Below, one piece after another: positions 25,190 through 38,400 of a stretch of 64,000 nt of DNA; position 1 is the first letter of the stretch, and the number at the start of each line of letters is the position of its first letter. The stretch is from Branchiostoma lanceolatum (taxonomy: Eukaryota; Chordata; Leptocardii; Amphioxiformes; Branchiostomatidae), in the NCBI RefSeq assembly GCF_035083965.1, contig NC_089724.1, positions 19,610,974 to 19,674,973 on the forward strand. The letters run 5' to 3'. The position numbers and the translations under genes are program-made. Under the pieces are notes generated by a model. It did no database searches, was not told the origin of the DNA, and saw only the letters and a program-made list of their open reading frames with translations.

Positions 25190-28100
25190 ATGAAAGTCAA
25201 GATGGAGACGAAGTTACTCCTGGCCGTTTGGCTGGTCCTCCACACGGCGTACTGCCTGCCGAAGGACTGTGGGGAGTGCGAGCCTGACGCCTGTCCAGAG
25301 ATCGACTGTCCATCCAACATGACGACGAAAGATGCTTGTTCCTGCTGCGGTGTCTGCTTGAGGGAAGAGGACGAAGTTTGTGGAGGAAAGCATTGGTCGG
25401 AAGGCCGCTGTGTGGAAGGTTACTACTGCACTGGTAAGACAAACTTTTCTCGACGGAACAAACTTGATATCACGGAACACCGTCGTTTTCAGGCGGTTTT
25501 TGCTAAGGGGTTGTCTAGTAAAAAACTAAGCTTTAGTACAGTAGATTGATGACATTTGTAGAAATAGCATTTGCGAAGCTCAGAATCTCTAGCTGAAAGC
25601 TTGCTATGTTTGCGCTGCGCCTGTTTTCAATTAACGAACGGTCAAGTTTTGTTTTACTTGGGTTCAACAACCCCGTATTCACATCCAACGGTATCGACTG
25701 AAATGGAACCAAATATGCAATATTCTTTTTTTTTCTATGAGCCTTAGCTTTTGATATCTGTTGATCAAACCACTGACCATGAACGTATACACATCGTTCC
25801 GACTAGTTGATTGTCATGAACTGTCAGCGAAACACCAATTGATTTCTCACTCCTCGTAACCATAAACATATAGTGTATGTACTAGAGGAAAAAGCGCTTG
25901 GCCATTGGCTAAAAGCAATCGCCTCATCTACATCTTTTTGTTCTGCTTTCATGCAATCAATATCTGTGTCAGTAAGTCCCCTTCCCTTCCATCAATCCGT
26001 GTTGAAACAGCGGATCCGGACAACGCTGATGAGAAGCCTGGAGTGTGTAACTGCAAGTACCCGTACCGTGTGTGCGGGTCTGACGGGAAGGACTATGACA
26101 CCTACTGCCAGCTCAGGTTCACCTCCTGGCGCAGCAAGAAGATGGGCGGAGACAAGATCCACAAGGTGCACAAGGGATTCTGCGAGTTCGGTCAGTGCAG
26201 CGCTTTTTCTGCACATTTGAAGTGTAATCATTTCGTTAGTAACTTACCAGATACAAAGATAAAGGGCCAGTCTAAACTGGAAGAACATCCTACCTGACCG
26301 TAAACTTTACTCTACTCTAAAGGCATGCTGTGCCGTGGCTCAATGTACAAGTATGGCCCGTATCCGCCGCGTATGTTGAAATTGTAGACAGACTGTAATT
26401 ATTTGGAAGTACACTTAAGTATGAGGAAGTCATTATGTTTTATATTTGCAACAGCCAAGCAGACTTAAGTATGCGGCAGAATGGATTGGGGGACTAGCTT
26501 CTTCGTTTTCAGTTGTGTGGTGGAAGTTAAAGCTATTTATAGAAAACGTCCGCCCTGACCTGTAACTTTCCGTGACTGCTTTTTAAGTCAGTCCAGCTGT
26601 CTGTCACCGAGTACTTCAACTTTAATCCAACCTGACCAATAAATAAACACAGTGTCATTCCAATGGCTTGTCAGTCAATGTAGGCAGGGTGTACGGTTTA
26701 AGTGAATTCGTCCAGTTTGGGCCGAACCGCTAGTTCGCTATAGAAATAACTAGTTCATCGACGGTTGGTTTTGAAGCAGATCTAGACATTTTCTTTATCT
26801 GACAGAGATACCCAAGGGCAGTGGGGGAATTAGGTCAGTTGCTTGGAAGGTGGCCAATATACTCCATCTCTAATCAGCCTGAATTATCAGAGAACAGCTT
26901 GCACGCTGTGCGTCTATTGGACACGTACCAAGGACTATCGGGCACAGGGACCTGGCTTTGAGACAAATAGTTATAGAGTGTGGTTTCATATAACCGGCTA
27001 ACAACATCTGTACCAAGTCACACAAAAAAGAAACATGTCAATGGTCAATGATATAGGAAACGTTAAAATACTTTCACCATAAGGTTTTCATTACGCTCCA
27101 GACGCCTAGGCATGGTCATTGTCATGAGCAAGAGACCTTTCCTTATCAACATTTAATGTCCGTTTCTCAACATCATCCACACAACAGCGCCGATCATCAC
27201 CATTCCACCGACGGACGTCCGGAACACCACGGGCAACACAGTGTTCATGAGCTGTGAGGTCAAGTCCAACCCGTCTTCACAGATCGTCTGGAAGTTTAAG
27301 AAAGGTGAGGCGCATCACGATAGTTAATTTGTCATCCGTGCGACATTCCTGTAGCCTGGTTTCCATCCTATTTTACATGTAGCTTCTCTGATATTTGATG
27401 CAGGGTAGCGGTCAAAGAAGTGAACCGGAGCTAGAATAGGATAGATACCATGCTAACTTTCTCGTGCCAAGGCAAGCTGGAGAAATGTCATTCATTCATT
27501 CCTTCATTATCTAAATACTGCATTGTCCGTCTCAGTTGACGGGGGCAACTTCGCATAGTCAGAGTTGACATCACTGTGCTTGCCAGAAACGTCTTAGCCC
27601 TAAGCCACACCATAAATACATCCAAGTGCATTTCCGATCTGAAACATTTTTTAAACGTTGAAAGTAGGGGTTTAAGCGCGACTTAGCGTGAGAACGAGAC
27701 TTGCATTTTTGGAATGTCTACTAGTCCACTACAAAGAAATCCTTGTCATTACTCACATACTTACAGTCGACTTTCTGTTTTGTTTGTAGATGAGGAGGAT
27801 GAAGGAGTCGACCTCCCAGCCGACTATGCCAACACATTCTGCAGTTTCCGCGGGGGGCCGGACACCAACAAGGTGACTGGCTGGGTGCTGGTAAGTAGGG
27901 CCTACATCAAAGTAGCGCCGTCATATTCTCATTCTATGGACGTTGATTTATTCATATAGTGGCGTTTACTTTGATATCCTCATCTTTGTCGCACCACTCA
28001 TATATCATGTGTGGCAACCTGACAGAGCCGATGATACAGACATACACCTGCACTTGGCACCCTGACAGGCTGTGTGATTTCTTATTCCCCAGATCGAAGG

Positions 28101-28203
28101 CCTACAGAAGACCAATGCTGGCATATACCAGTGTTTTGCTTCCAACAATTTTGGAAACGACACCAGCACGGCCTACGTGGAGGTACAGGAGGAGGAACTG
28201 TGA
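25190..28203 (+). CDS. IGFBP-Kazal-Ig secreted protein, copy 1, 250 aa (KAZALD1/IGFBP7-like)
   Basis: Five exons join in frame: 25190-25433, 26011-26190, 27188-27304, 27790-27890 and 28093-28203. The signal peptide (METKLLLAVWLVLHTAYC) is preceded by an in-frame ATG at 25190; 25202 is an alternative start. Exon 1 encodes a Cys-rich IGFBP N-terminal domain (CGECEPDACP, DACSCCGVC, then CGGKHW and GRCVEGYYC). Exon 2 is a Kazal-type domain (CNCKYPYRVCGSDGKDYDTY, C then GFCEFG). Exons 3-5 make an I-set Ig domain (FMSCEVKSNPSSQIVWKFKK, NAGIYQCFASNNFGN). Vertebrate proteins with this order are IGFBP7, IGFBPL1 and KAZALD1, extracellular-matrix modulators of growth-factor signalling. Exon phases match those of its tandem neighbour at 30115. 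AATAAA at 28601 is a likely polyadenylation signal. Confidence 0.88.
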
Positions 28204-30114
28204 GACAGTGGCACTCTTATGAAATCACGTGCACTAATATGAAAGCTTTGAGTGCTAAAAACGATGTCAGAAGTAAACATTAACATTCGTGTATTGACTT
28301 CTTTATTGCTGTTAAGTAGATGTTTAGGTAGAAAATGATAGTGGTGCGTTTGTTCTCAACTGATGTTAGTTTGTGGCAAAACCCTGACATATTTTTTTGA
28401 ATATTTTCTTACATCAATATCTCAATTAAAAGGGTTAACTACATGCTAGGATATTAGTACTAGTAGTAACTTATGCTTTCAGTTGCTTTATATGCAGGAA
28501 AATACTGAACACCATGAGAATAATGATCATGTACTTTAGCACCCACCTCTCCTCCTCTCACAGACAAACCATTGGATAACATGTTCATGTGTTCTTCCTA
28601 AATAAACACTTTGTCCACTCGTTACAAACGGAGGTAACGACAATGTCAAACTTGTTATTTAATTTTTATAGCCCAATGGAAGGGGCAAGGCCCTGTCTAA
28701 GAGTGATAAGTTTTTGAACATTGCACAACTTTCCTTACAATTAAAAACAACTTTTATGAGAAATAATACTTAACAAGAGTTTCACGACCACATACCTTAA
28801 CCAAATCATTTCGAGTGACGTATTATAAAAGTTTCTCATTGGTTATGCAAATAATGTCCTCATTTGCATAAATCATATCACTTGATCATCTTCTTTGACC
28901 AATATAACAGAAGTTTAAAGTCTTATCTAAGCAGAAGGCTATTGTAGCATTTCTTCATGAATTATGTAAATGAGGCCCTGATTTGTTATATTCAATGGCA
29001 TATCACTAAATTAAAAAGGCAATTGTGCTACTATGGTACTGCGTACCGCCCCCTCCCGGCCGCATTCCTCAGCAATTAATGACCAAAATCTTCTATTTTT
29101 CTCCAATTCAGTGAGGTCAACTTTCCTAGCTATCTGATATTTTGATAATGTTGCAAGCCAACAATAGACAAATGGGTCAAAGGGTCATGAGGCAGGTTGC
29201 TTACAGCAAACAATAGGCTTTTAGGTGAAGCAAAGGAAGCTGTTTGTTGCTGTTGGAAGTGTAATCGACACCAGTGATCCAGCCCAGTCACCCTATATGG
29301 GCCACTCCATTCCGAACTTAAGGGAGAGACCAGGCTGGATCATTGGAAGATGACGATGCAAAAACAGTATTTATAGACATCCTTGGAAATGTTTTTGGTG
29401 GAGACGGATTTTGTTTAGAAGACATTTTCTTTATAGTTTTCGGATTATATCCTTGTTGGTATTCATTGAATCTGATCCACGTTACTGGCATGTCTCACAC
29501 ATTCACTATAGTTTTCATACACAACATCCAAGTCTTAGAATCCATACTAAGCAAGTGAGCAAAATCATCTTGTTGATGCGTCATATTTCTATGCTCTTTG
29601 ATAAAAAAGAACTGTTCACTATAAAAGGTTTTTGCTCCTCAGTCCATAAATGTGCATGGGTATAGTTACATTGCAAAAGCCTGTTGCTGTGCACCTACTT
29701 TAAAAAGCTGCCACCCCTACAGTGGTAGTGGTACCTCCCTAGCATACAGGAATGCCAAGGTGTTTGCTCTTGGATGACAGCATCCCCTTACAGTAAACTG
29801 TCAAATGGCTCAACTTAACAAAAAATATAAGACATACAAAATTCATTAAGATGATATTCCCAAGCTAGAAAACATATTTACCACAGTAAAAAAGCTAAAA
29901 GACTTAAAAACTTTGGCCCATGTCTTATTTGCTAAAATCTGTCACTATTTCATGTAGGTGAGTATTTTCCATTCTACAGTAATATAGCAGTCTCCCCAGG
30001 CTGGGCCCCCCACAGTCCACACACTAAGATTCCTGTGTGAGTCCAGACAGGGTGCAGCTCCTGCATTCTCTCTCCAGCATCTTGATAACTCTAGCCAGGG
30101 AACCTCAGTAAGGC
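28204..30114. other. Intergenic region between tandem paralogues
   Basis: It holds the 3' UTR of copy 1 (AATAAA at 28601), a small hairpin element at 29271-29346 and the upstream region of copy 2. I see no coding exon. Confidence 0.45.
29271..29346. mobile_element. 76-bp hairpin MITE
   Basis: The arms CCAGTGATCCAGCCCAGTC and GAGACCAGGCTGGATCATTGG are inverted copies with few mismatches around a short loop. Confidence 0.5.
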
Positions 30115-33100
30115 ATGGACATGAAGGCTTGGGGAGTTCTGTTGGTGGTGCTGGTGGCAGTGGCAGTGGTGGAAGGGAGGAAAGGGAAGGCTCTTGGGAG
30201 GTGTCCTCCCTGTAAGCTGGACCAGTGTCCCGACATTCGGGGCAAGTGTTTGGGGGACGTCTTCAAGGATCCCTGCGACTGCTGTGAGGAGTGCGCCAAG
30301 ACTGAAGGTACACCTGTAGTTTCCTTCATAAATATGGTCAACACTATGGTGTGCTGATTCCAAAACCACCATTAGTTTAAAACTAGAAGGAAAGATTTGG
30401 AGAATATACATGTACATCAAAACTCCATCAAAACAACAAAGGCTCAATATACTTTACAGTTAATTGCCATGCATGAAGCAGAACTAGAAACATCTAATAT
30501 TGCAGGAAGAAATGCCAACTTTTTTTCTCAATTTCTAATAGCTTAAAGAATAGAATATTTATTCATGGAAAAAAAGCTGACTTTGCAAATTTGCAGGGGA
30601 AACATGTGGAGGGAAGAGGAACAAGCTGGGAACATGTATGGAGGGCTTACACTGTGAGACCAAGAGAGGGAGGAAGAAGGGCGTGTGTGTCTGTAACGTG
30701 GAAGGAAAGGTCTGTGGCACTGATGGTGTCACCTACAACAGCCTGTGTGAACTGGACCTCAACAAACTGGTGGGCTTCAGGGAAGGGTGGTCGCTGGAGA
30801 GGCGCCATGATGGACCGTGTTACTCAGGTATGGGACATCAAATCTTCCTATATACATTTATGATTTATGTATAAACAAGCAGGGGAGGGGTTGATAATCA
30901 TGGTTGTCCGTCTGGCCATCTTAATATATCCCGAAGTGAGGTTAACAACCCGCAATGTGCATTTTTCTGCTGAGGTTTTATGTTGGCAACTGGCAAGTAT
31001 TTGCTATTTTCAAATACAGGACAGAATACATGCAAGTATGAAGCCCCTGAATGAAGCATAAAAAGAATGAGATTGGGTTAGGGTTCAAATTACTCTTGTA
31101 AATGAGAAAAATTCCATTCCATTTCACGGCAATGGTATGGTATTGGCACAGAACCAGACATACAGAAGGCATACAGCTCAGGGAACTTTGGGAACTGGAG
31201 TCCCATTATATCAGCAGAAGCATGTGGCAAAATCAATACTTAAAGGACGATTACCACATTACTGCCAGGGTTATTGGATTATTGTACAAGAACCTGAACC
31301 TGAGTTCAGAGGAGCAGCTCTGTCCTGTTGGTAAAAGCCATTAAGCCCATGATACATGGCCGTTTCGGTAAAATTTACAGTAGATGAAAGTGTCAACGAT
31401 AATCTGAACCATAAACATAAGAGAAATATATGGTTCTGGGTTTGTTGAAGGAACAATGTCCCGGTAAATCAAGTTGTAGAGATGCAAATGCAGCACATCT
31501 AACGTTATAGTAACATGGAATATTATGTGCAATAATGTACTGCAATACAGCTGAAAAAAAATTAAGTACTCATAATAAGACTCTAGCTATACAAAAATCA
31601 AGGGACTTTTTCTTGCCCTTTCCTTTCACTATCATGAACAGATAAAGTTAGACTGATGGAAGAAAATATGCAAAAACTGTTGACTCTATCCCCTCCTCCA
31701 GCCCACCATCTCTACTGATCAGTCCCTTGTCTGCCTCTGCTGGAATTCTCCACCAATATTTACACATCATTCCTCAGAAAATATGCTAAATGAAGTGTTG
31801 GTTGAACTAATCTGCTTTACCAAGCTTCCAAACACCTGGCACTGTTGTGTTTTTCCTTCCAGAGGTTTTAAAGATGTGTTAAAGGCTAAAGACTCAAAAC
31901 CTTTTAGGAACACTTAAACACTTTGAATCTTTATAGGTCCCACGGTACTCTCACCATTCTTCAGTATTTTCTACAAACCATTTTTATAAATCAGTAAATG
32001 AGAAACAATAATATCAGCATCGCTTAACAAAACAGGCATGATCCATGTTTCTTGTGGGTGAGTTGAAATTGTCTTCGGTTACAGGGGCCTCTAAACATTG
32101 TGGGCAGCTAGTATTTAGGTTTGACATACCACAAAAGTCTTAGGGAAATGGAGATGGAAACATTGCTGCCCTGAAAACAAATACAACCATTCACTGCATG
32201 TTTCTGTTGGAAAGAAAGTTTGTGCCCAGTAGGTCTTGAAGGGGCCCCATGGGGGGAGAGGCAGACAGCATTTTGGGTAGACTGCTGACATGTATAAAAA
32301 AGACACATCAAAATTTCTACTTACTGTATCATTACTCTCCAAGTTGAGGTTTGGATCCGACTGGTTTTTTACATGTTTTTAGGCGTTTTTGTCGGGCTTT
32401 CTATATTGTCACATTTGGACGGCAAACACAAAGAAAACGGGACAATATGGAACCGGTAACTGCTACTGTATAGCATTAATTTCAATGTTTGTTTAAGATG
32501 TATAATGAGACTACTATTCCACTGGTTAGCTGGGAAATGACAAGAAACATACATGTATTTTCCACGTCATTTCTCAAGTACATGTACACATCTGGCCCTC
32601 CCTTTAGTAATCACACAGTCAAATTCATTGTGTCTAGACTCCACTTCCTTCACTAAGTCAAGTGTTTATCTAACCCATTTGGGGAGTCTTATCCCTTCTC
32701 CTTTAGGCTCTGACACTAATTCCCAGTTAGCTTAACCCCCATTATGCACACATGATCTTGCACTGTTTGGACTGCTTATAGCAACTATCCTAAATGGAAA
32801 ACATTACTAGTAGCCCATGTACATATTTACGATAGAGTCAGGTGTTTTCAATTTGCAAAAACAACTGCGTGGCTATACTTACATGTATAGCCATTGTCAT
32901 TTGATGAGAGCATTAAATTTTGTATGGAAAATTCTTTTCCTTCAATCATGGATATACAATGTAGTACTAGATGGTAATAGTATGGGTTATTTTCAAGAAA
33001 TCTTTCAGCAAATGTCAGTGTTTGGTGTTGCGTGGCAGAAGTAAGTTGTTTTAGGCTAAAGACATCCTTTTAAAACTTTCCGCGTTTGCTTCAGCTAATG

Positions 33101-34295
33101 AATCCGTCCTTTTGAGGCAAATTTTAAGAAGGGATTCTGAGAAGGATTCTGAGAAGGAAACGTTTGTCCAATATGTTCCGATTTCCATTCCTTCAATAGG
33201 ACATCTGTCTAAGTGGTACAAGTAGTATTGACCCAGTTGGGGTTGGCTGAAAATTTGATCATTGTGTTACCACAGCTCCAGAGATTGTGACCCCGCCCCA
33301 ACACCTGGTGAACACCTCAGGTGCACAGGTTTACCTCATGTGTGAGGTCACCGGTGTCCCGTCTCCCAGGATGCTTTGGCGCAAGCTGGAAAAGGGGCCT
33401 GATGGGATGGTCAAGGTCTCAGAAATACCTGGTAAGCAGCACATTGCCAACCTTACTACACTGAACAATTGGGAATGGGAAAGTGGCAACTGTTATTAGG
33501 GGTGGAATGTGGGGGGGGGGGATGGTTGTGCAAAATGAATATGGACTTGCACAGCTTTGGACCAGCTATTCTCTGATTCTTCTTGTGTGTTTTTAGGGGA
33601 CAAACAAAACCTGGCCATCCAAGTTCGAGGAGGCCCTGAGAAGCACCAGGTCACCAGCTGGGTACTGGTAAGTCTACCTACAATGAACAAAACATGTTTC
33701 TGTTCTTCTATTCATTACAAGGAAGATACTGTAGGTAATGGAAAGGAGGATGTTTTAAGTATTTCTGTAAGATAACTTGAAGAAAGAGTGAAAAGAATGA
33801 ATACTTCTGCTTCATGTTCAATCCTTAAATTCCTCTTTTGGACTGGTCCACTGTAGATCTACCCTGTGTATGAGGAGGATGCTGGGGAGTACGAGTGTTA
33901 TGCTGAGAACTCAGAGGGCTGGGTGACTGCACGTGGCAGCCTTACGGTCCAACATGGGGAAATCATTCAAGGTGACACTGGTTTACAGATAAACTGATAA
34001 AACATTTTTTCCTGTCTTTTCATGATAAAACATGTTTTCCTATCTTGTTTTCATAAAATTATCATCACTACAAAACCTTTTCAACAACTATACCTGTTTG
34101 GCTTTTCATTGAATATACAATTTCACAGATGCTGACTTTGATGATGATGTTGAAGATGATGATGAGGAAGACTATGATGATGCAGATAGTGAGGAGGAGG
34201 AAATGGAAGAAGAAGAGGAAGAAGAAGACGATGAGGAAGACGACATCCCAGAGGAAGAATTAGATCGTATGGAGGAAAGAGAGAACGATGCATAG
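30115..34295 (+). CDS. IGFBP-Kazal-Ig secreted protein, copy 2, with acidic tail, 310 aa
   Basis: Six exons join in frame: 30115-30307, 30597-30827, 33276-33431, 33597-33667, 33857-33971 and 34129-34295. After a signal peptide (KAWGVLLVVLVAVAVVEG) come the IGFBP domain (CPPCKLDQCPD, DPCDCCEEC, then CGGKRNKLGTCMEGLHC), a Kazal domain (CVCNVEGKVCGTDGVTYNSL) and an Ig domain (YLMCEVTGVPSPRMLWRKLE, DAGEYECYAENSEGWVT). The last exon adds about 55 residues made almost entirely of Asp and Glu, which copy 1 lacks. A tail like this could bind calcium or basic matrix partners; that is inference. The second exon combines the end of the IGFBP domain with Kazal, whereas copy 1 completes IGFBP in exon 1. 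Shared phases and the WVL-gt junction inside the Ig domain show the two genes arose by tandem duplication. Confidence 0.88.
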
Positions 34296-35485
34296 GATAC
34301 AGATGGAGTGTTTGCATTACATTGAAATTAGCTACCTGGGGGTTGCAAAAGCTATGCATTCACTGATGCTTTTTCCTTATACAAAATATCTGTGCACAAT
34401 GCTTCACCTGAAAAGTATTGAACTGATGTGAAACAACAACAGATGTTAAGTCTTGCCCACTGATGGCATTCTCTTACCAATCTGGACTTGGTAAGAAACA
34501 ACATGGCTCCAACCTTTTTATGATGATGCTGTTTCTTGTGATTATCTTTCAATGGTTATCTAAGTATTTAGTATAAGCCAAAGTGTGCTTTAGCATGTCC
34601 TTCATTTTCTGTATAGCATGTCAGCTTTTTCAACTGACTAGTTTGTATATCTGTTGATAGAAATACAGTAAATTACCATTTAAAGTATACAAATTATTAG
34701 TCAATAATCCAGAAAATGTTTAATGCAACATACACCAAAATGCTGCATACAATTAATGTGACAGTTTTTTTCCATACTACACGCTAGATTGTTACAGGAG
34801 TAACTCTACATGTATTTCTAATAATAGCTACACAATGACTTAATTCATACTGAGCTTTGTAAGTGCATTTCTGAATTGACTGCAGTCAAAACAACATCTA
34901 CCAGTATATTACACTTTGGTATGCAAATGTACATTATCCAAGCAATCTCTATGGAGAAAGGATTTTTGTCTTAACTATTTTTACTTTAGAAAGTCTATAT
35001 AGCTGCTGATGAACCCATCTGACATCATGGGATGGTAAAGTTAGGTATTATCTTTTTCCTCTGTATAGAATTTTACTTTTAATTCAGCATTGTTGTTGTG
35101 CAGTATTTATATGGATTGTGCCATGGTAGGAGTTATTCATCACAGAGTGGTCAGTAACTTGCTACCACAGTAGTGTTTTTTTCACTGACATCAAGTTATC
35201 TCTTGTGCATAACTTGTACCAACAAATATAACCAATGGTGCTTCAAAGCTTCGTCTTGCCACTTGTTTATTCACATCATTACTGTCAGTAGGGGTGAATG
35301 TCTATCTTAAACTTAAGTCACAATTATAAACATAATTTACTTACTGCATGTATTGTTGTATCCGGCCACCACATCCTTCTTGCAAAAAAAACAACAACAA
35401 AAAAACTGAAAATGCTATCTTTTGATCAGTCTGTTCCTGATTGTAAGGTAAGTCAAAATCACCTCTATATATACATTGCCTGATA
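34296..35485. other. Convergent 3' intergenic region
   Basis: AT-rich DNA between the ends of copy 2 (plus) and RPP30 (minus). A TTTATT at about 35266 is AATAAA on the minus strand, a candidate RPP30 signal. I see no coding exon. Confidence 0.4.
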
Positions 35486-38400
35486 CTACTTAATCTTTTT
35501 CAGAGCCACAATTTTGGGCTTCTTCCCAGGTGGGTCTTGTCCCCCCCCTGAATCCTTTTCCAAGGCTCTCTTGTCAGTAGAGACTGGAGGAATCCTCTCC
35601 ACAGAGATCACCCCTGGGGTCTGTTTCATGATCCTCTCGATGGTAATCACGCCAACTGCAGAACCTCGGGTCTCTGAGAGGGATGTACAGAAGGTATACA
35701 ACCACTGATAACGTATTGATAATCCTCGGGCTCCAAATGTCTAATTCCTCGACTACTATAACCTAAAATACACATCTCAAAAGATATTTAGCTGTTTAGC
35801 TACGTGTACAAAAGTGTTACGTGTACCAAAGTGTCACAAAAGCAAATACAGTTATAAGAGCCTAATTTTTACTTCACCTTCAGGATTTTCAGGCAAATAC
35901 AAATCTGTATTTTATTTTCAACAAATTTAAGATTACACTTGGTTATCTAACCTGTGTATCTGTCCTGAGTTAGTGGTACTCTATAGGAAGATGAAGACAC
36001 TCACCTGCATGTAGTAACACAGATCTACAGTTGATGGAGACAGCATCCTTGGCCTGTACCTGGTTCATGCCAAACAGCACTCCTCTGGTCATAGTGTCAA
36101 GGACATTTTCCAAGAGATTTTTGTTCTTTTTGCAAAACTGCTCAAAGTTATCCTTAGCAGATGAAATCACTGAGGCCTACGAACTTCATTGAGGCGATCG
36201 TACAGAGTTACTAAGTATCACTGTTGAATACTTTCCAAAATATAAAAATAAAAACAAACTGATAAAATGTCGTTTATGTATGCTGCTTACAACTGGAAGG
36301 ATACAAGTTGGCTACATCATGAGGACCTCTAAGCTCTATTGCCTGAAACAAAAGTTATCTTCCTGATGAGTCCAACGGACATTGTGGTAAAACATCAGAT
36401 ACAGGAGACAGGATATTGGATCCATGTAACCATAAATGATAAACAGTTACTGACTTGTTTACTAACTGTCGTTCAAGCTAACATTTAGTTGACAGAAAAA
36501 CATTGAAATGCAGAAATGGCAGGGCCGGGACTCGAACCCGGGTCTCTGGTACATTCAACCAGTGCTCTTCCGGCTGAGCTACCCTGCCTTGTTGGCACAG
36601 ATTTACACAAAGACATAGCAGAAAAGTTACAAGCAATGGATTGATGTTGAAGGAACAAGCCATAGTCAGAATAAATTCTTTACATATAACATAAGTCACA
36701 ATTGTGACAAGAAATAAGAAGTCTTTGCAGATGCTTAACAGAATGCAGAATGGACTCTGTAACACATATCATAATGTATGTGTTACATTATTAGTATCAA
36801 CAACTACACAAAGTCTGTCACGAGTGAAGAGAAGAGTACTGAGGAGTGAGGACTGAAAACAGTGTCACACTTTCTGCAGGAGGCAGCAGGTTTGATGAAG
36901 GAGGAGGAGACTAAAGAGAGAGTCCAAACTTTACTCCACAGTCTAACAACAGCGTACGCATTTGGAATTGTAAAATATTCTTACCACGATCTGAGTGAGT
37001 ACATAGAATCATTACCTGATAGAAGAAATTACAGAATCAAACATATGAATGTTCATGAAGGCGGAACTAAAATACAAAAGCTGCAAAGCCTTGTATTAAA
37101 ACTGTTATGTTCTTATGTATATTGAATGCTCCTGGAAGAATTAATGGATTGAGAAACACTTCATTGAAATCTAACCTTTTCAGCTTGGCTGGAAAGGATG
37201 ATATTCTGCAGAAAGGACAGAAAACAATATTTAAAACATATGTTTGTGTCAGCACATCCTTAGAAGCAAACCAGTTATGAGTTTTTTTGTCAAAAATGTT
37301 TTGAAATTAAAGCTTTTGGACTAAAACTGTACACACACATACAGATACACCCACATAGCAGTGGTACGTAAATGTCAAGATTTACCATGAATCATTTGCC
37401 TAGGCAAGACGCCCTGTCTTCTACCTTTTCTCCCAAGTAGTATGTTCCATGGAAGAAAGAAATGTTTACCTTTCCCTTGCAGAATGTCATCAGGTCTGTA
37501 GCATTAGAGATGATGTATCTTCTCAGGGTACTATCTGTGTTTGAAGCAAATAGCATAGTCAAGAGCAATGTATTACAAACGTACACATGTTTTGATTTGG
37601 TTCTTCATTACTTAGCACAAAAACCCTTTATACAGTTTTTTAACAGAAAAAACTATGAATCATGCATAAAGATTGTAGACAAGCTAAAAAGTCAACATTC
37701 TCATTCTGGTTAGCCATGTACATATAGTCATCATAATATGTTGTACAACCATGATGCAAACCTGTCACATGCAGCTGGTCACATGAAATGACAACTTTAC
37801 CTCGGATAGCTGGAGAATAAACTATCTCAAAGTAGGCTCCTCTCGCAATTGCCTGCAGAACAGAAAGAGACACTTTTATTCTACTGTCTATATAGAGAAA
37901 ACTAAGATGGACTCACAGAGAATACATTTAATTTAGTAGGAATATAATCTGCCAAAGGTGTCCATTTTTCCAAGTTGTACAACTATTTATAAGACAATAC
38001 TCACACAATAGCTATTATACCAATCATTGAGCCGTACTGTAAGTATCATTTGAGAAAAAAAGCCCTGTACAGTCTCTTGTTGGGAGAAAAATTTGTCAAG
38101 AAGCGGTTGGATGGAAAAGCAAATATTGTCTTTAGACTTTACCCTCTTGATCGGAGTGAGCTTGAGAAGGAAGGGAAGCTTCTGTGTCATGTCCAGGGTT
38201 ATGATGTCCACCTCCAGGGTCTTACAGGCTGCCTGATACAAGAAACATTAACATTTTAGTTATAATTTTGAGAAATAGCCTTGGAACAACCACTGGAGCA
38301 GACGCAAACTTAACAGGATGCACCCAGGGTGGATTCCATGACAGAAAATCGCAAGCTAGTAACAGTCAATATACAAAAATTACATACATCTTGTATTTAC

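Noticed and set aside
34123-34359. Minus-strand His/Pro/Leu-rich frame
   Set aside because: Antisense of the acidic tail exon of the second IGFBP-Kazal-Ig gene.
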